From NCBI RefSeq assembly GCF_010389155.1, contig NC_057768.1, positions 8,616,501-8,680,500 on the forward strand: DNA of 64,000 nucleotides, written 5' to 3'. This document shows, piece after piece, positions 21,674 through 32,730 of the stretch. Within the stretch, counting starts at the first letter, position 1, and every line of letters begins with the position of its first letter. This stretch comes from Erigeron canadensis. Lineage: Eukaryota > Streptophyta > Magnoliopsida > Asterales > Asteraceae. The notes under the pieces are model-generated. The model ran no database searches. It was not told where the DNA came from and saw only the letters and a program-made list of their open reading frames with translations. The translations under genes were made by a program, and so were the position numbers.

Positions 21674-23086
21674 ATGGATCGCTTTAATTTGGTTGTTACA
21701 TGTTTTTTGCTATTCATTCTTGAAGGTGAGCCAATGTTTCTTTGTATATGAACTTGTTAAATGTTTTTTTAGTTTACATTGTTCGATGATTTCAAATTAC
21801 TTATCTAACTATTTGAAAAATGTTAAACCAAAATTTGGTCAATTATAGATTGATTTCATGGTTCATTTTGCAGGAGTTTTGGGAGCTACTTTCACATTTG
21901 TGAACAAATGTAGCTACACGGTCTGGCCAGGAATTCTTGGCCAACCCGTTCTCGATACAACTGGATTTGAGCTTACAAATGGAAAAACACGTTCCATGCA
22001 AGCTCCATCGGGCTGGTCAGGTCGATTCTGGGGTAGAACCGGTTGCAATTTTGACCAGTCTGGTCACGGATCTTGCACCACAGCAGATTGTGGTTCAGGT
22101 GAAATCCAATGCAACGGGGCTGGAGCAGCCCCTCCAGCCACGTTAGCAGAATTCACCCTTGGATCAGGTCCAACCACGCAGGATTTCTACGATGTCAGCC
22201 TTGTAGATGGATATAATCTACAAATGATCGTAGAAGCGAGTGGGGGGTCAGGTGATTGTGGGACGACCGGGTGCGTGGACGACTTGAACAAGAGGTGTCC
22301 GAACGAGCTGAGCATGGCTGGCGGTGGCGGGTGTAGAAGCGCGTGTGACGCGTTTGGAAAGGCGGAATATTGTTGTAAAGGTGACTTTGGTTCCCCACAA
22401 TCATGTCAGCCCACGGCATACTCGCAGGTTTTTAAGACGGCGTGTCCTAGGTCGTATAGCTACGCGTACGATGATGCTACGAGCACCTTCACGTGTACGG
22501 CTGCCAATTATATCATCACTTTTTGTCCCTCATTCCAAGGGTAACTATTTTTGTACTGTTTATAACTTAGTTAGTAGTTACTATTCGGTTGACCAGTGAA
22601 AATTATATATATTTGATTAAAACAAAATGTTAAATTAATCACTCATTGCCAACGACCTCTTATTGGTCTAATGATTTACGGAGGAAGGCCGGTGTGACTT
22701 AATTTGACTCTTTAGAAATCGGGTTTAAAAATTTGGATGTTAATGTTTAATTATCAATTTGGGATAACTAAAGACTAACAACTACGAATAATATTTGTTG
22801 TTAAAATAAATATTTGTCGTTAGAAAAATAAAACACTAACCATAGATTTTTTTATCTTTTTTTATATTCATTTGACAGTAAAAATCCTGGAAAGGTGGTG
22901 ACAAAACCAACAAACGGAAGCAGGGGATCGGGTCCGTTGGACGGGTTATTATCCAATAGTTCACTTTATGCGGATCTTGCTATAGGCAATAATGCAGCTG
23001 CTGTTAACCTCCCTTCTTCAAGACTTGCACTTATTTCCTTCATTGTTCTTTTTACTTCGGTTACATTAATATGGCTTCCTAGCTAA
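21674..23086 (+). CDS. Thaumatin-like protein (PR5/osmotin family) with C-terminal hydrophobic, GPI-type tail; 3 exons
   Basis: Exons 21674-21725, 21874-22540 and 22879-23086 join in phase (GT-AG introns of 148 and 338 bp) to a 308-residue protein. Residues 1-22 are a signal peptide (MDRFNLVVTCFLLFILEGVLG then Ala); the mature part starts ATFTFVNKC. All 16 family cysteines are present, as is the signature around GSCTTADC and acidic-cleft residues (GRFWGR, LAEFTL, DFYDVSLVDGYN). Thaumatin-like proteins are secreted or wall-bound, act in defence or stress, and several bind or cut beta-1,3-glucan. Exon 3 adds a Ser/Gly/Pro linker, a small-residue site (NNAAAV) and a final hydrophobic segment ending WLPS, the layout of a GPI-anchor signal, so it is probably held at the outer plasma membrane. 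The ATG at 21858 lies in intron 1 and is not the start. Without exon 3 the exon 2 frame would end at TAA 22542-22544, so intron retention would give a soluble form. Confidence 0.93.
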
Positions 23087-23582
23087 TTTAGGATTTGGTC
23101 AAACTTAAAACAGTCTACTCAAACATATCTATCTCATATTTTATTTATTGATATATATAAGTAGAAAACTATAACAACATTCGAATTTTGATTTGTTTCT
23201 CAAGTATGTTGTCAAGTTTGATGTGCTAATCAAATTGACTTGTATGGCTTTCTGCTTTTCTATGATGTGTAAAATATCATTGCTATCAAAAGGTAATTAT
23301 TTAATGTATTCTATTTGATTCAAGGATTATTAGACAAAATTTAATCTCAGTGTATGTTTTGGATAAGACCAATATAAAACAAGGTATTTTATTTGTTGCT
23401 TTATAAATTACCTTTTGCGTTTATTTATTTTTAGTAATTAGACCAACAATTTGAGGTCGTTGCCTGTTGGCTTTATTTTTGTATGGTACTATATGCATGT
23501 TTGGCAAATCATGGTCCATGGTGATAACTTATCACTTCCTTTAAGTAAAAAGGTAGGAATAACTATATCCAATTTCTATTTC

Positions 23583-23619
<37 letters not shown>

Positions 23620-24187
23620 GTAACAATGACTATATCCAATTTCGTATGCATTCGGAAATGCAAGTAGAAGGGCTTTGGGAATCAAACATTTGATTCATGT
23701 TAAACAGAAAGAGTTTTCCACTTGATTCAACTCTATCTGTTATTAAAAAACTACAAAAGAGTGTTGTAATCTAATTCGGAAAATATGAACTGACTATACA
23801 TTAGAGGTCAATCAGTTTGGACTCAAACTTTTTTCAACGATCTCATTCGAACTTAATTAACTTTCAAAAATTGTTTTTAAACTCAAATTCAAAATGTGCA
23901 ATTATCGATCAAGTTTGCTTCCAATTAAAGCTTTTTAAATGCTATTAAATATATAAATATAAGCAAACCAATCTATACTTATTTGACATTTTCTATTCAA
24001 AAGCTAAAGAAAAAACATAGGATTTAGTTTAATGTCATGCATAGACAAGTGTCAAAACCTGGCTCGGTAATGGTAATTAGGAATATTTATGGCAGTGCAA
24101 ACAACAACATCCATACCTTTAAATCTTTATCACCTTGGAGGGTACGTTAGTAAGCAAGTGCAACTCAAACAGTTCTCGATCGAGTTA
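23087..24187. other. Downstream of the thaumatin-like gene; no gene recognised
   Basis: Presumed 3' untranslated region, then AT-rich DNA. Holds an (ATA)n microsatellite at 23585-23618. Confidence 0.45.
23585..23618. repeat. (ATA)n microsatellite
   Basis: Eleven uninterrupted units. Confidence 0.9.
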
Positions 24188-24293
24188 CTACTTCCGTCCC
24201 TCCACGTTTGACATTTTGAAGTATTTTTATTTCAAGACGGATAATAAATACTTATTTTACATTATATAACAATTGATATAAGTTTCATAACTA

Positions 24294-25627
24294 CTCCTTC
24301 CGTCCGATCATCTTTTATTATACTAAAGCACAGTTGCTCTAATAACTTATCGACCAATCACAACTCTCGATTTTTTAAAGTTGACAATTGTTTTTAATTT
24401 TGACTTTAATTTACTTTTTTGTTTTCCATCACAAATTTACACTTTTTACCCAATATTTTTAATATATTAAATAAATAAAAATTGTTAATATATATCTAAT
24501 AAAATAATAGTTAATATTTATTTAATAAAATAATAAATAATATATATTCAATTGAATAATAACTACTATATATCCAATAGTATGTTCTATCATAGAAACA
24601 TAAAATTAATTAATTAAAAATAAATAAAATTTGACGTAAATATACTAACATTTTAAGAACAACTTCGATGAATATATTTGAAAAAAATATTTTAATATAA
24701 AACTTAAAGTGTTCATATATCGATCAATTTTTATTACTCAAAATAGTATATTATGTTTTAAATTATAATAAAAACATATAATATTGATAACATCGTAAGT
24801 CCCGTGTATTAGACACGAGCCTAAAACAGTTGAACTAATGACTTATTGCCCAATCACATCGCTTAATTTCGTCAAATTGATTCTCGCTTATATCATAATA
24901 ATCCTAATGATCGTTATTAATATTTCTAGCAAAAGTCTCACTAATTTACACTTTTTTGTTTTCCATCAATAATTTATATTTTTTAGCCCTAAATACTTAA
25001 CTTATACTTTTTATAATATTTAGTCCCATCAACTTGAGAATATTTTTTATAATATTTCATCATTTAATTAGTTTGTTTATTGATCAATTACAACTCTTGA
25101 TTTTTCTCTAATTTTTCACAAGTATGTTTAATATAACATTATGAGTATAAGTGGTTTCAAAAAATTTTATAATATAGAAAATATTGTAACATTTGCCTTG
25201 TAGAGTGATGATGGGAAACAAATCCATCAATATGTCTCATGTAATTATTTACAACTTGCAAAGTATAACACTTGGGATCGTATATCTTCAAAATTGTAAA
25301 CTTTTATGACTTAAATAGTTAATTGTATGAAGATCTGATAATATCGTAAGTCCCGTGTCCAGTGTTGAACACGGGTCTAAAATCTAGTGTGTGTCCTATT
25401 TTAAAATTTCAAAGTCTTTGTTTAATAACTTTGATCGTAAATATTTTTAATTGTGTTATATAATATTCAATGAAATTTATATCATTGGAAACACATTTAA
25501 AACTCAATCAATTCATATAACTTTCATCAAGTATCATATAACACAAACAAATATATTTAAGGTCAAAGTTACACGAAAAAAGACTTTGAAAATTCAAAAC
25601 TGGATACTTCTAGTGGGACGTAGGGAG
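24294..25627. mobile_element. Inner Stowaway MITE (~257 bp without the Helitron)
   Basis: Left CTCCTTCCGTCC (24294) and right GGGACGTAGGGAG (to 25627) are the classic Stowaway terminal pattern, flanked by TA at 24292-24293 and 25628-25629. Once the Helitron is removed, the inner parts also pair (TTTTAAAATTTCAAAGTCTTT against AAAGACTTTGAAAATTCAAAA), as in full Stowaway elements. No coding capacity; mobilised in trans by mariner transposase. Confidence 0.8.
24311..25387 (+). mobile_element. Helitron, non-autonomous, arranged as a tandem dimer
   Basis: Starts TCTTTTATTATACTAAAG directly after A24310 and ends CTAG (25384-25387) directly before T25388, the exact Helitron A|T context. A 7-bp-stem hairpin CCCGTGT...ACACGGG (25352-25375) sits 8 bp before CTAG. 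Removing it rejoins the Stowaway sequence. An internal terminus-like hairpin (CCCGTGTATTAGACACGAG, ~24803) is followed by CAGTTGAACTAATGACTTAT, which copies the 5' region (CAGTTGCTCTAATAACTTAT, ~24331). So the element is two units of ~0.5 kb head to tail. No Rep/helicase coding. Confidence 0.82.
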
Positions 25628-25819
25628 TACTATATAATAGAAATAAAAATATTTACGGTCAAAAATTCAAAGAAAAAACTTTGAAAGTCAAAATAAAACA
25701 TTTAAAATAAGACGGAAAAAGTATTTTATAAGGAAAAAGAAAAAGTTTTTGGAAATAAAAAGCTTAAAAAAAAACAAATTTCTTTCCTTTATAATAAATT
25801 AATAATCTATACTCTTTTA

Positions 25820-26525
25820 TCTATATTATATTAATAAACAAACTATCATCTCCTTTTCAACTCTCTACTTTTAAAGTACCCAAAATACCTTTAATTTTTA
25901 ACAAAATCCTAACTCACACACTAAATCTACCTGCTATTTCTTTAAAATATTTTACTCTCATAATTACCCAAACTATCTATCTTCTTTATTAATTAATTAC
26001 CACCTTTTATTTTTATAATATTCTAAATAAAGTTATTTACAAAAGATACATCCCTTAACCATAAAATAACTACACTACAATTTACGTCGATTACTTTTAG
26101 ATTAATAACCACATCGTTATCACCACTGCCACTAGAACTACCCGTTGCCGCCACTGCCGTTGCATTGTGCGGGTACCCATCTCGTATAACAAACTACCTC
26201 TCCTCCATTTTTAACTTTCTACCTTTAAAATACCTAAATTACCCTTAATTTTCAACACATTCTCAACTCACATACTAAAACTACCCAAAATATCCCTAAA
26301 ATATTTTCCGACCCTGTCTATCCAAACTATTTTTCTCCCTTTTTCACTAATATAAATATTACATATAATAATCTTAATGAAATGTATGTACAACATATAT
26401 CATTTAACCTTTAAAATAACTACACTACCTTCTTTTACATCAATTACCTTTACATTAATAACCACTCCGTTACCGCCACCTCAGCCACCATCACCTTTGA
26501 CCACATTGCACGGATACCTCACTTG
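25820..26525 (+). mobile_element. Second Helitron-like tandem dimer
   Basis: Unit 1 starts TCTATATTATATTAATAAAC (25820) and ends GCATTGTGCGGGTACCCAT-CTCG (26184). Unit 2 follows at once (AACAAACTACCTCTCC repeats unit 1's AACAAACTATCATCTCC) and ends GCATTGCACGGATACCTCA-CTTG (26525). Both hold the same ACTACACTAC...ACATYAATTACCTTTA block. The ends are eroded forms of CTRR. It is a family member distinct from the Helitron at 24311. Confidence 0.6.
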
Positions 26526-26725
26526 TTTGAAAAAAAAATGATATACTTAACACTAATATCTATTTAGATTTTCTTTTCATTTACTTTATTTCACCTTTTA
26601 TCCATTTTCTCTAAAACTCTTAAAACTCAATAGATTGTAAAATCCTTTTCTTTTTTTATCGTAAATACAATTTATAAACAAAGTAGGGTCTCATAGATTT
26701 TTAACAATTATATAGTATATCTATA

Positions 26726-26940
26726 TCTATACTATATTATAAAACAAATTTCATTTAAATCATCGCTGCCACCGCCACCACCACCACCATCACAACCGCC
26801 ACCGCAATCACCTCCAATCGTCGCCGTCAACACCACCACCGCTGTTACCGTCGCGCGTCACCACATGCACCTATCACCGCCACCAACGTCAGCATCATTA
26901 CACCGTTGATCGCGCGGTCATAACTCAACTTATTATAAAA
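26726..26940 (+). mobile_element. Helitron-like relic with CACCGCCAC-rich body
   Basis: TCTATACTATATTATAAAAC resembles a Helitron 5' end. The body is a CCACCGCCACCACC-rich stretch like the tails of the neighbouring elements, and the far end GATCGCGCGGTC is a possible terminal hairpin. The 3' boundary is a guess. Confidence 0.3.
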
Positions 26941-28439
26941 GGCGAGCTCAATAAACTCATCTTAAATGGGATGCCATTTCGAAACAATACCAAAAGATAT
27001 ATACAAAAACCACATTCGAAACTAATTAAATATACATAAGCTTTAAGTTAGAATCACAATAAAAAATGCATGTCAATCATTCTCTAAAAGACTGAGACAG
27101 AAAATGAACTTTCTTCCTCTTTTTATTTTGAACAATCAATCGGTATTCGAAATCAGAAGATATTTCATCGTATAATGGTGAAGCCTTACACATACTTTAA
27201 ACTACAAGAGGTAGATCATAAGCCACGGGTCATACCATACTAAGTTTGGTTTATAATTTAAACTGTTGGGTCTTCACATTACCAATAGACATTAACCAAG
27301 TGTTTTTATCATAAAAAAAAATCTTTTCTAAAAAGCAATTATCTTCTCATTTTAATGGAAGGGAAATGAAAATAAAAAGACGAGGAAAAAGTAATTTTTT
27401 ATTTCATCAAATCGGTTTATTTTTTCCTTTAAGCCTTTAATGATTCTTTCAGGATCTATGTGAAAGGCCAAAGGATGCATTTCGGAATTTTCGTTTTATG
27501 TTGTTGACAGCTTTAAACTGTAAGTCAAGATCAATCAATTTGATCCTTTAAGCTTTTGGTATGTATTGTCTTACGCGGTGATTTCACCTTCACCTTCTTT
27601 TTCATTTCGTCTTATTATTTTTTTTTTTTGTTATCACATCCCAAAGGAGAGGAAAAGGATGGTTGGGTGGTACCGTGGTACAAAGCCTCCTCCATAACTC
27701 CATTAGGCAAAAATATAAAATATGTACTATAGTTCCGAGGTTTATATAGTATAACCAGTGGCAGATTCAGGATTCGTAGAAGACGGGGGCCAAAAATTTT
27801 TTAACTTTCTAAAAGTTTTCAAGTGAAATCTTTTTGTCTTTTGGGTTTTTGTTGACTATTTTGAGTTGCGGCTGTTACAGTGACGGACCCAGGATTTCAA
27901 AGGATCCGTACCACAATTTATCTAACACTAGAATGGTACTCTCGTGTTGTGGCGACGACGGTAATAATGTAATGGTAACGGGAGGGGGAGCGAAGGTGGC
28001 AGCGGTGGTAACGGTGGAGATTGGTGGTGGTGGTGGTGGCGGCGGCGAGTGGTGTAGCTTACTGATTATTTTGGTTTTGATAAAATATTGAAAGTTAAAA
28101 TAACAAATAGATAATATATATAATTATAACACAAAAGATTAACAATATCAGTTTGCTTCATGAAAGTTGTCCTCTACGGTCTTGCATATGATATAGTGCA
28201 ATGACATTCTTAATTGGAATGTTTTCGAGTACCTCCTTTTCTATAAAACAAATCAGACAACCATTCATAAATTTATCACCCATTTGATTACGCAAATCAG
28301 ACATCACAAGCTTAATTGACAAAAAGCATAAAAAGTAAAAGTAACTTCTGACTTCACAAGCTTCTCAGTATATTTAAATGGGTTTATATAGTTAATTAAC
28401 TAATAGTATCATAAGAAGTAAAATTATAGGAACTAAAAA
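26941..28439. other. Gene-free region with two transposon-end-like motifs
   Basis: AGTGGCAGATTCAGGATTCG (~27759) and CAGTGACGGACCCAGGATTT (~27878) are two same-strand copies of a common plant TIR-element terminus; no partners were identified. A GGTGGTGGCGGCGG run lies near 28025-28050. No gene recognised. Confidence 0.4.
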
Positions 28440-29860
28440 TAATTACAATAACCTTAAAATAAGTGATGTGTTTGATTATGAAATTGTTAGTTCATGAGAA
28501 AATTTTAGTTAATGAGAAAAGATGAGTTTTTGCTAGTTATTGAAATGTGGATGAAAATGGTAGGTTGAACTACCTAATGTTATTGTTAAAGATGAAAGTA
28601 ACTCAATGACAAATGAGTTAAGTTTTGGGTTTAGAAAAGGCTAGTGATTGAGAATGGCTAGGTTGAGCTAGTCAAGTTGTGAATGTAAGCTTATGCATTT
28701 TTATGATATGATCATAGGTTGAAACTTGTTGTGCATTACCGTTTAGCTTTATTTTTCCAAGTTGCGGAGGAGGTGAGTATATTTGCATACTTTTATGTAT
28801 ATGTTGGATCAACTGACCACATCATATTGAAGTCTTTTCTCCATGGGTGGTATTTGACCACTTCATGTTGAAGTTTATTTATCCATGTGTGGTAATTGAT
28901 GTGGCATGAGCCCATGTGGGGCATTGTGATTATGAGGCCTAAGAATCCCGATAGTTGATATGATATGAGGCCTAAGAATCTCGATAGATGTGATTGTTAT
29001 AATTGTTTAGCTTATATGGATCTATATATGTGTTGTTAGTGTGCAAGGTGAGCATGTAAATGTGGTATGACGGTGTCATAGGTTACATGTGAAAGTACTT
29101 GCACTTTGCCCTCCTTCGTATTCGTAAATGTATGCAAGTATATTCACTAAGCCTTTACTTATAATTTTAGTTGTTTCCCCTTTTATAGGTAGTTCCGGAA
29201 GAAGGAACTAGTGTTGTTGATTGAAAGGGTTGATTTAGAGCTTGAAGTGATTTTGGAAGACTTGAAGGTATTAGGTCATTCATGGATGAATGACAACTTT
29301 TGGTTTAGAGGCTTAAAAATCCATCTCCTCATGGCTCTTGGTACATTTTGTTTTGATGGTCATACTAATGTTAAAATTTTGTAAATGGTCATGTGCAAAC
29401 CTTGGGAGGATTGTATAGTTGCATTATGGTCGAAAATGGTGGTAAAGTGGGTAAATGACCCATATGATGGTGTTCATGTGATTTGAAACAAGTTGTTGTT
29501 GTAATCATGTTAAAATGGGTCTATGGTGTTGTCAACCTCTGAAATGTGTTTTAAGATGTTTGTTTTGAAATTTGAAGGTTACAAGTTTGATCATGTGTTG
29601 AAATGGTTTTAGGGTTGCTGAACTGATGCTCACTGCAGTGCAGTGGGGGGTGGTTTTGCCCACTGCGGCGCAGTGGCAACCCACGGCCAAAGTTGTTTTT
29701 CCTTCCCACTGCGGCGCAGTGGGAGTGTGTCAACCCACTGCGGCGCAGTGGGGCTTCTTCTTTTCCTGTGTCGAGACTTTCCACTGCGGCGCAGTGGGGA
29801 GTGCTCAACCCACTGCGGCGCAGTGGGGTATAAAAAAATATATATATAATTTTTTTTTTC
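28440..29860 (+). mobile_element. Probable Gypsy-type LTR fragment
   Basis: A long ORF-free tract with local duplications typical of long plant LTRs: CATGGGTGGTATTTGACCAC / CATGTGTGGTAATTGATG, and GAGGCCTAAGAATCCCGATAG / GAGGCCTAAGAATCTCGATAG. It ends with the palindrome array and a TATAAAAAAATATATA stretch. No TG...CA borders or target duplication found, so the class is inferred. Confidence 0.4.
29631..29825. repeat. Array of six 15-bp palindromes at alternating 29/46-bp spacing
   Basis: CACTGCGGCGCAGTG (perfect 7-bp arms around one G) starts at 29661, 29707, 29736, 29782 and 29811, preceded by the variant CACTGCAGTGCAGTG at 29631. Start-to-start distances are 30, 46, 29, 46 and 29, so the higher-order unit is ~75 bp holding two palindromes. 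The spacers are only partly alike. Each palindrome carries two CpG sites in otherwise CpG-poor DNA and can form a hairpin. The long open frames across it arise from the repeat and do not indicate a protein. Confidence 0.93.
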
Positions 29861-29884
29861 AGCTTTTCGGTTTATCGAGTCTAG

Positions 29885-30128
29885 TCCTTTCACCACTGTT
29901 GACTTTTAAAGTCTTTTTGTATCAAGTTAGACCACAAATATTTTTGTTTATATTCTACAGTATAACACTTGATATAAAATATATAAATAAACTTGATTTT
30001 AAACGAACTTTTCAATGCTATAACAATCATCAATTATTATATAATACAAATAAAAATATTTACGGTCAAAGTTGAAATAAAAAGACTTTAAAAATCAATA
30101 GTGGACAACTAAAATGGGACGAAGGGAG
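29885..30128. mobile_element. Stowaway-like MITE, left end eroded
   Basis: Right end GGGACGAAGGGAG followed by TA (30129-30130). The left part GTTGACTTTTAAAGTCTTTTT pairs with AAAAAGACTTTAAAAATCAA on the right, and the ACAAATATTTTTGTTTATATT region is also mirrored. About 245 bp. The left terminal CTCCGTCC motif has decayed. Confidence 0.6.
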
Positions 30129-30130
30129 TA

Positions 30131-31244
30131 ATATTTATGATGGTTCTCACTTGTATTTGTTATTGTCATAAAGGTGACTCGAGACCAATATGATAGTTAT
30201 GACTTACGAGCTTAGCCTAGTTTATCTTGGTTACTTATGTTTCCAGTTTCTCCATTATGCGGTTACCGATTGTAACAATCAATCAACACCTTTTCTTTAG
30301 TCTAAAAGTGGTATGAATAGCCTAGTGATTCTGGGTCAACTTCATGCCATCTACGGTCCATGAAACAGAACATCAGTACATCGTTGTTTCTTAAAAGTTA
30401 AAAATAGGAATATAAAGCTGAAATCGATTGAAAAGATCTTTGTTTTCATTATAATGGAGTAACAATGTGTTCCTAAATTCTTAAAGTAGTGTGGTCTTGT
30501 GGGGTTACAGATCAATCAATAATGCAAAATAAGTGAAACAAGACTACTTTCTTCACAATCACGATAAAAAGCCATACACGACCATATTAGACGGTAGCCA
30601 ATGATTCCTAAAGCCCAACACAAAGTAAGTTGACCCGAAACCGTTGCAAACAAGCAAGCCAAAATATCTTTGTAACATTATACACGATTTTTTGCAGATT
30701 GATAACCATATTGAAACAACTTATGGTAGTTGCGAGAAACAAAGAATTAAACAAGTACATTTCCGCCATATATATGGAGGTGTATAAAACTATTGACCGG
30801 TAACTAGGATTGAGCAAAAACCGGAAAACTGGAAAACTCAACCGAGTATTGATAAAAACCAATAGTTTTGGTCTTTTGAAAAAACAAAAATTTCGATTCC
30901 ATATGAAAGCTGATCCATAATAATCGAACCACAACGAAACTATCAATCATTTTATTATTGTATATATATATCTATTATATATGTTAGGTAACTATATGGA
31001 ATTATATTTGAACTTTTTTCTTTTTATGTAGCCAAAACAATATTAATTACATATTTTAAACGAAACTGTACAATAAAATCAATTCAGTTTAATAAAAATG
31101 CATACCGGATTCAACATCTAAAATAGAACTAGTCAAATGAAATCAATTGTTTAATTAAACCTTTTTTTCATATTTTCTTAACAATTAAATGTTTTATTTT
31201 TAATTTATTAGGTAAAATTTTTAAATTTTGTTTAAGCAAACAGA
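30131..31244. other. Spacer, nothing recognised
   Basis: AT-rich; the longest open frame (30608-30946, minus) shows no recognisable domain and mostly hydrophobic or random composition. Confidence 0.4.
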
Positions 31245-31480
31245 GAACAAAACAAGAAAAAAAAAGCCCGAAACCAAACTTTTGATTTTTCGAAAGCTTT
31301 TAGTTCTGTTCTCAGTTTTAGCCAAAACCAAACGAAATCAAACCATACACACTTCTACCAACGAACAAAACAAGAAAAAAAAAGCCCGAAACCAAACTTT
31401 TGGTTTTTCGAAAGCTTTTAGTTCTGTTCTTGGTTTTAGTCAAAACCAAACGAAATCAAACCATACACACTTCTACCAGC
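31245..31480. repeat. Two 118-bp tandem repeats
   Basis: Copies 31245-31362 and 31363-31480 are nearly identical (GAACAAAACAAGAAAAAAAA to CACTTCTACCARC), differing at a few sites such as GATTTTT/GGTTTTT and CTCAG/CTTGG. The high identity implies a recent duplication. The unit contains the inverted pair CCAAACTTTTG / CAAAACCAAA. Confidence 0.92.
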
Positions 31481-32236
31481 GACCTTTCTAAGTTCCGTGT
31501 TGTACAAAGAAGAATTCTATTAAACTTGATACATGTCTACAACTTGATCAATTACTTCACTTTCACATTTGGTAATAGTGTTTTGAGCAAACATTTGTCT
31601 CAAAATAAGTACCACACTTGCAATATTAGAAAACCAACTCTTAGTAGCACATTGTAGACATAGTTAATAGTTAAGTTTGAGTGTATCAAACTAAAAATAA
31701 TTAAATAAATAAACAAAAAGCCCAAAAAGTGTTGTGAAAATTGAAGATAAGGTATCTATCCCCTTGCATACCAAAAGTTTTTGGGCACTGAGCTATTTTA
31801 AGATATCAAGAAAGCAATCTCTAAGCTCTTTTGTTCATTAACAACTATACATTCTTCATGGGGTCATTTCTTATTGACCAATTATAGACATGAAAGGTGC
31901 AAAGAATGTGAATTCTAAGTATTGAAGTGTAACAGTAAACTTTTGGTAGACATCAACTTACAATCTGCAAGTAATATAAAGTGTAACAGTAACTAATAAA
32001 GGGTAGCCCCGAAGGCGAATCCAAGCTTACTTGTAACTTGTGTGCGTCATTGATCTCATCTACAATGAGTTGAACACTACTCCCTTTAATCTCCACTATG
32101 TATCATCCAATCGTGACCTGATTAAGGACGAAAAATGTGGTTTCCAAGCTCTTTTAAACTTAACAATCATATAAAACTATAAAGAACAATCCCATGTTGA
32201 AATTAGTCCTGCAAAGTGACAAATAAAGTCAAGATT
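31481..32236. other. Spacer, nothing recognised
   Basis: No gene or element boundary recognised. Confidence 0.4.
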
Positions 32237-32642
32237 TTTAATAGGGTTAAGTCACTGGATCACCATCGTATTTTCCTTCTTGTACATGGTTGTCCATCAA
32301 ACCAAAAAACTAAGCTGTATGACCAACATACTTTTCAAATTTGTACACGGTTGACCAAAAGTTGACCGGTTGACCGGTGATAGCCGGTTAAACATATGTT
32401 CTTTTAGGGTTAAGTCGCTGAATGACCCTCGTACTTTCCTTCTTATACATGGTTGCCCATCAAACCAGAAAACTAAGCTGTATGACCAATATACTTTTCA
32501 AATTTGTACACGGTTGACCTTAAGTTTACCTTTTTACCGGTTACATTATTTTTTGATGACGTGGAAATGAAGTAAATTATTTTTAACGATGACTTGAATG
32601 CCCAGTCAACAATTATGTGTATAAAAACGTATTCCTAATTTG

Positions 32643-32730
<88 letters not shown>

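Larger units (their letters stand above)
24190..25721. mobile_element. Outer Stowaway-like MITE, split by nested insertions
   Basis: Left end TA-CTTCCGTCC...CAAGACGG (from 24188) faces a right end AAGACGGAAAAAG-TA (ending 25723) in inverted orientation. Without the inner insertion the element is ~200 bp. TA dinucleotides at both ends fit Tc1/mariner-type Stowaway elements. The ends are more diverged than those of the inner copy, so it is older. Confidence 0.55.

Noticed and set aside
21858..22544. Thaumatin-like protein starting at ATG 21858 as a single-exon gene
   Set aside because: That ATG lies in intron 1 just before the CAG acceptor and lacks a signal peptide; exon 1 at 21674 supplies one in phase.
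29631..29825. CRISPR-like array
   Set aside because: Plant nuclear context, 15-bp palindromes, alternating and partly similar spacers, no cas genes.
29551..30075. Several overlapping open frames of 68-149 codons on both strands
   Set aside because: They exist because the palindrome array has no stops in several frames; the translations are only repeats such as HCGAV and LRRSG.
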